Shown piece by piece: positions 63,679 through 64,000 of a DNA stretch of 64,000 nt. The position numbers and the translations under genes are program-made. Position 1 is the stretch's first letter; the number at the start of each line of letters is the position of its first letter. The notes under the pieces were generated by a model. The model made no database searches. It worked only from the letters and a program-made list of their open reading frames with translations, and was not told where the DNA came from. The DNA is from UBA2638 sp046293135 (GTDB lineage: Bacteria; Pseudomonadota; Alphaproteobacteria; Micavibrionales; Micavibrionaceae). The stretch is taken from assembly GCA_046293135.1 (NCBI GenBank), contig JBKBPR010000007.1, positions 1 to 64,000 of the forward strand, in the 5' to 3' direction.

Positions 63679-64000
63679 ATGACTTACTCGCTTCCTATTC
63701 TGATTTATATGGCTTTTGCGTTTGCCGCGAGCGGGGTTTTGGTTTCCCTATGCGGACGGATTGTGAGGCATAATACATTGCCGAAATACCAGAGCGCGGC
63801 CTTGGGCTGTAGTTTGATTTGGGTGATTTTTTCCTCTTTGATCTTGAGCCTGCTCAAAACGGATTTCTCTTTTGCAAAAATTGCGATTGAGCTTGCACTG
63901 CTTTTTGTGGTGGCGATTTTATACGGCAAAGTTCAAGTCAGAACAACGCAGCGCCCGCTCAAACAAATATACAACACTTTTATCCTGAAAATACTGGCTT
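63679..64000 (+). CDS. Membrane protein, 3' end outside window
   Basis: ATG 63679 opens a frame that runs to the window edge (107 codons). It begins MTYSLPILIYMAFAFAASG and has three hydrophobic segments (the second is ALGCSLIWVIFSSLILSLL, the third ELALLFVVAILYG). No ribosome binding site stands out and no family is recognised. It is divergent from the sigma factor gene. Confidence 0.55.
   Translation, partial: MTYSLPILIYMAFAFAASGVLVSLCGRIVRHNTLPKYQSAALGCSLIWVIFSSLILSLLKTDFSFAKIAIELALLFVVAILYGKVQVRTTQRPLKQIYNTFILKILA

Overview
The window looks like a chromosomal segment of an alphaproteobacterium, order not resolved. Evidence: a circularly permuted (two-piece) tmRNA gene near 48.6-49.0 kb, the gene order degP/DUF2065/hflC/hflK/mrp, a thiO-thiS-thiG-thiF thiamine cluster, and proteins of alphaproteobacterial type throughout. 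Base composition is middling, with AT-rich patches (12.8-14.6 kb, 21.9-28.3 kb, 46.9-47.6 kb) that suggest transferred DNA.

Layout. 0-8.2 kb: a partial LpxR-like lipid A deacylase, small stress proteins (CsbD), a frameshifted CBS-pair gene, a receiver-domain protein, NhaA, an arsenic operon (arsR, DUF6428, an arsC fused to a DUF5677-like domain, acr3) and a SOUL lipoprotein. 8.4-16.1 kb: a decaying defence island, with an HTH protein, an AlbA_2/ATPase protein, a type III restriction-modification remnant in which the start of Mod is fused to Res by a large deletion and then cut by an in-frame stop, an OLD-family nuclease cut by an in-frame stop, and an intact hipBA toxin-antitoxin pair.

16.2-28.4 kb: two related integrative elements in tandem at the initiator tRNA-fMet gene. 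Element A (right end at 21,890; left end not found) and element B (about 6.5 kb, 21,845-28,366) share a chassis: tyrosine integrase, an accessory gene overlapping the integrase stop, an operator of one inverted repeat plus a third half-site, a PrtN/excisionase-like regulator, a small gene, then a replication module. The modules differ: TOPRIM plus RepA-like helicase in A, prim-pol plus DUF3987 in B. Each integrase has its own family of 9-bp repeats flanking att. A has broken genes; B looks intact. No capsid, portal or terminase genes are visible, so these resemble phage satellites or minimal integrative elements.

28.4-48.5 kb: core chromosome. Thiamine thiazole synthesis, pyrophosphatase, a CspA-like protein and DEAD-box helicase, ilvB behind a leader-peptide attenuator (its peptide carries a Leu/Val run), miaA, degP, DUF2065, hflC, hflK, mrp, folA, an intruding methyltransferase, and thyA. 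A repeat-rich intergenic block lies at 39.1-39.9 kb.

48.6-64 kb: permuted tmRNA, a 962-residue secreted LamG/DUF1566 protein, a CHAP lipoprotein, a small outer-membrane protein, and an unusual chaperone-usher locus: a large usher divergent from two DUF4402-like secreted proteins and a PapD-like chaperone, followed by an AMIN-domain lipoprotein. Two adjacent divergent sigma-70-like genes and a partial membrane protein close the window.

The strongest candidates for something under-described are the tandem satellite pair with swapped replication modules, the chaperone-usher system with DUF4402 proteins in the pilin position, and the ArsC-DUF5677 fusion.
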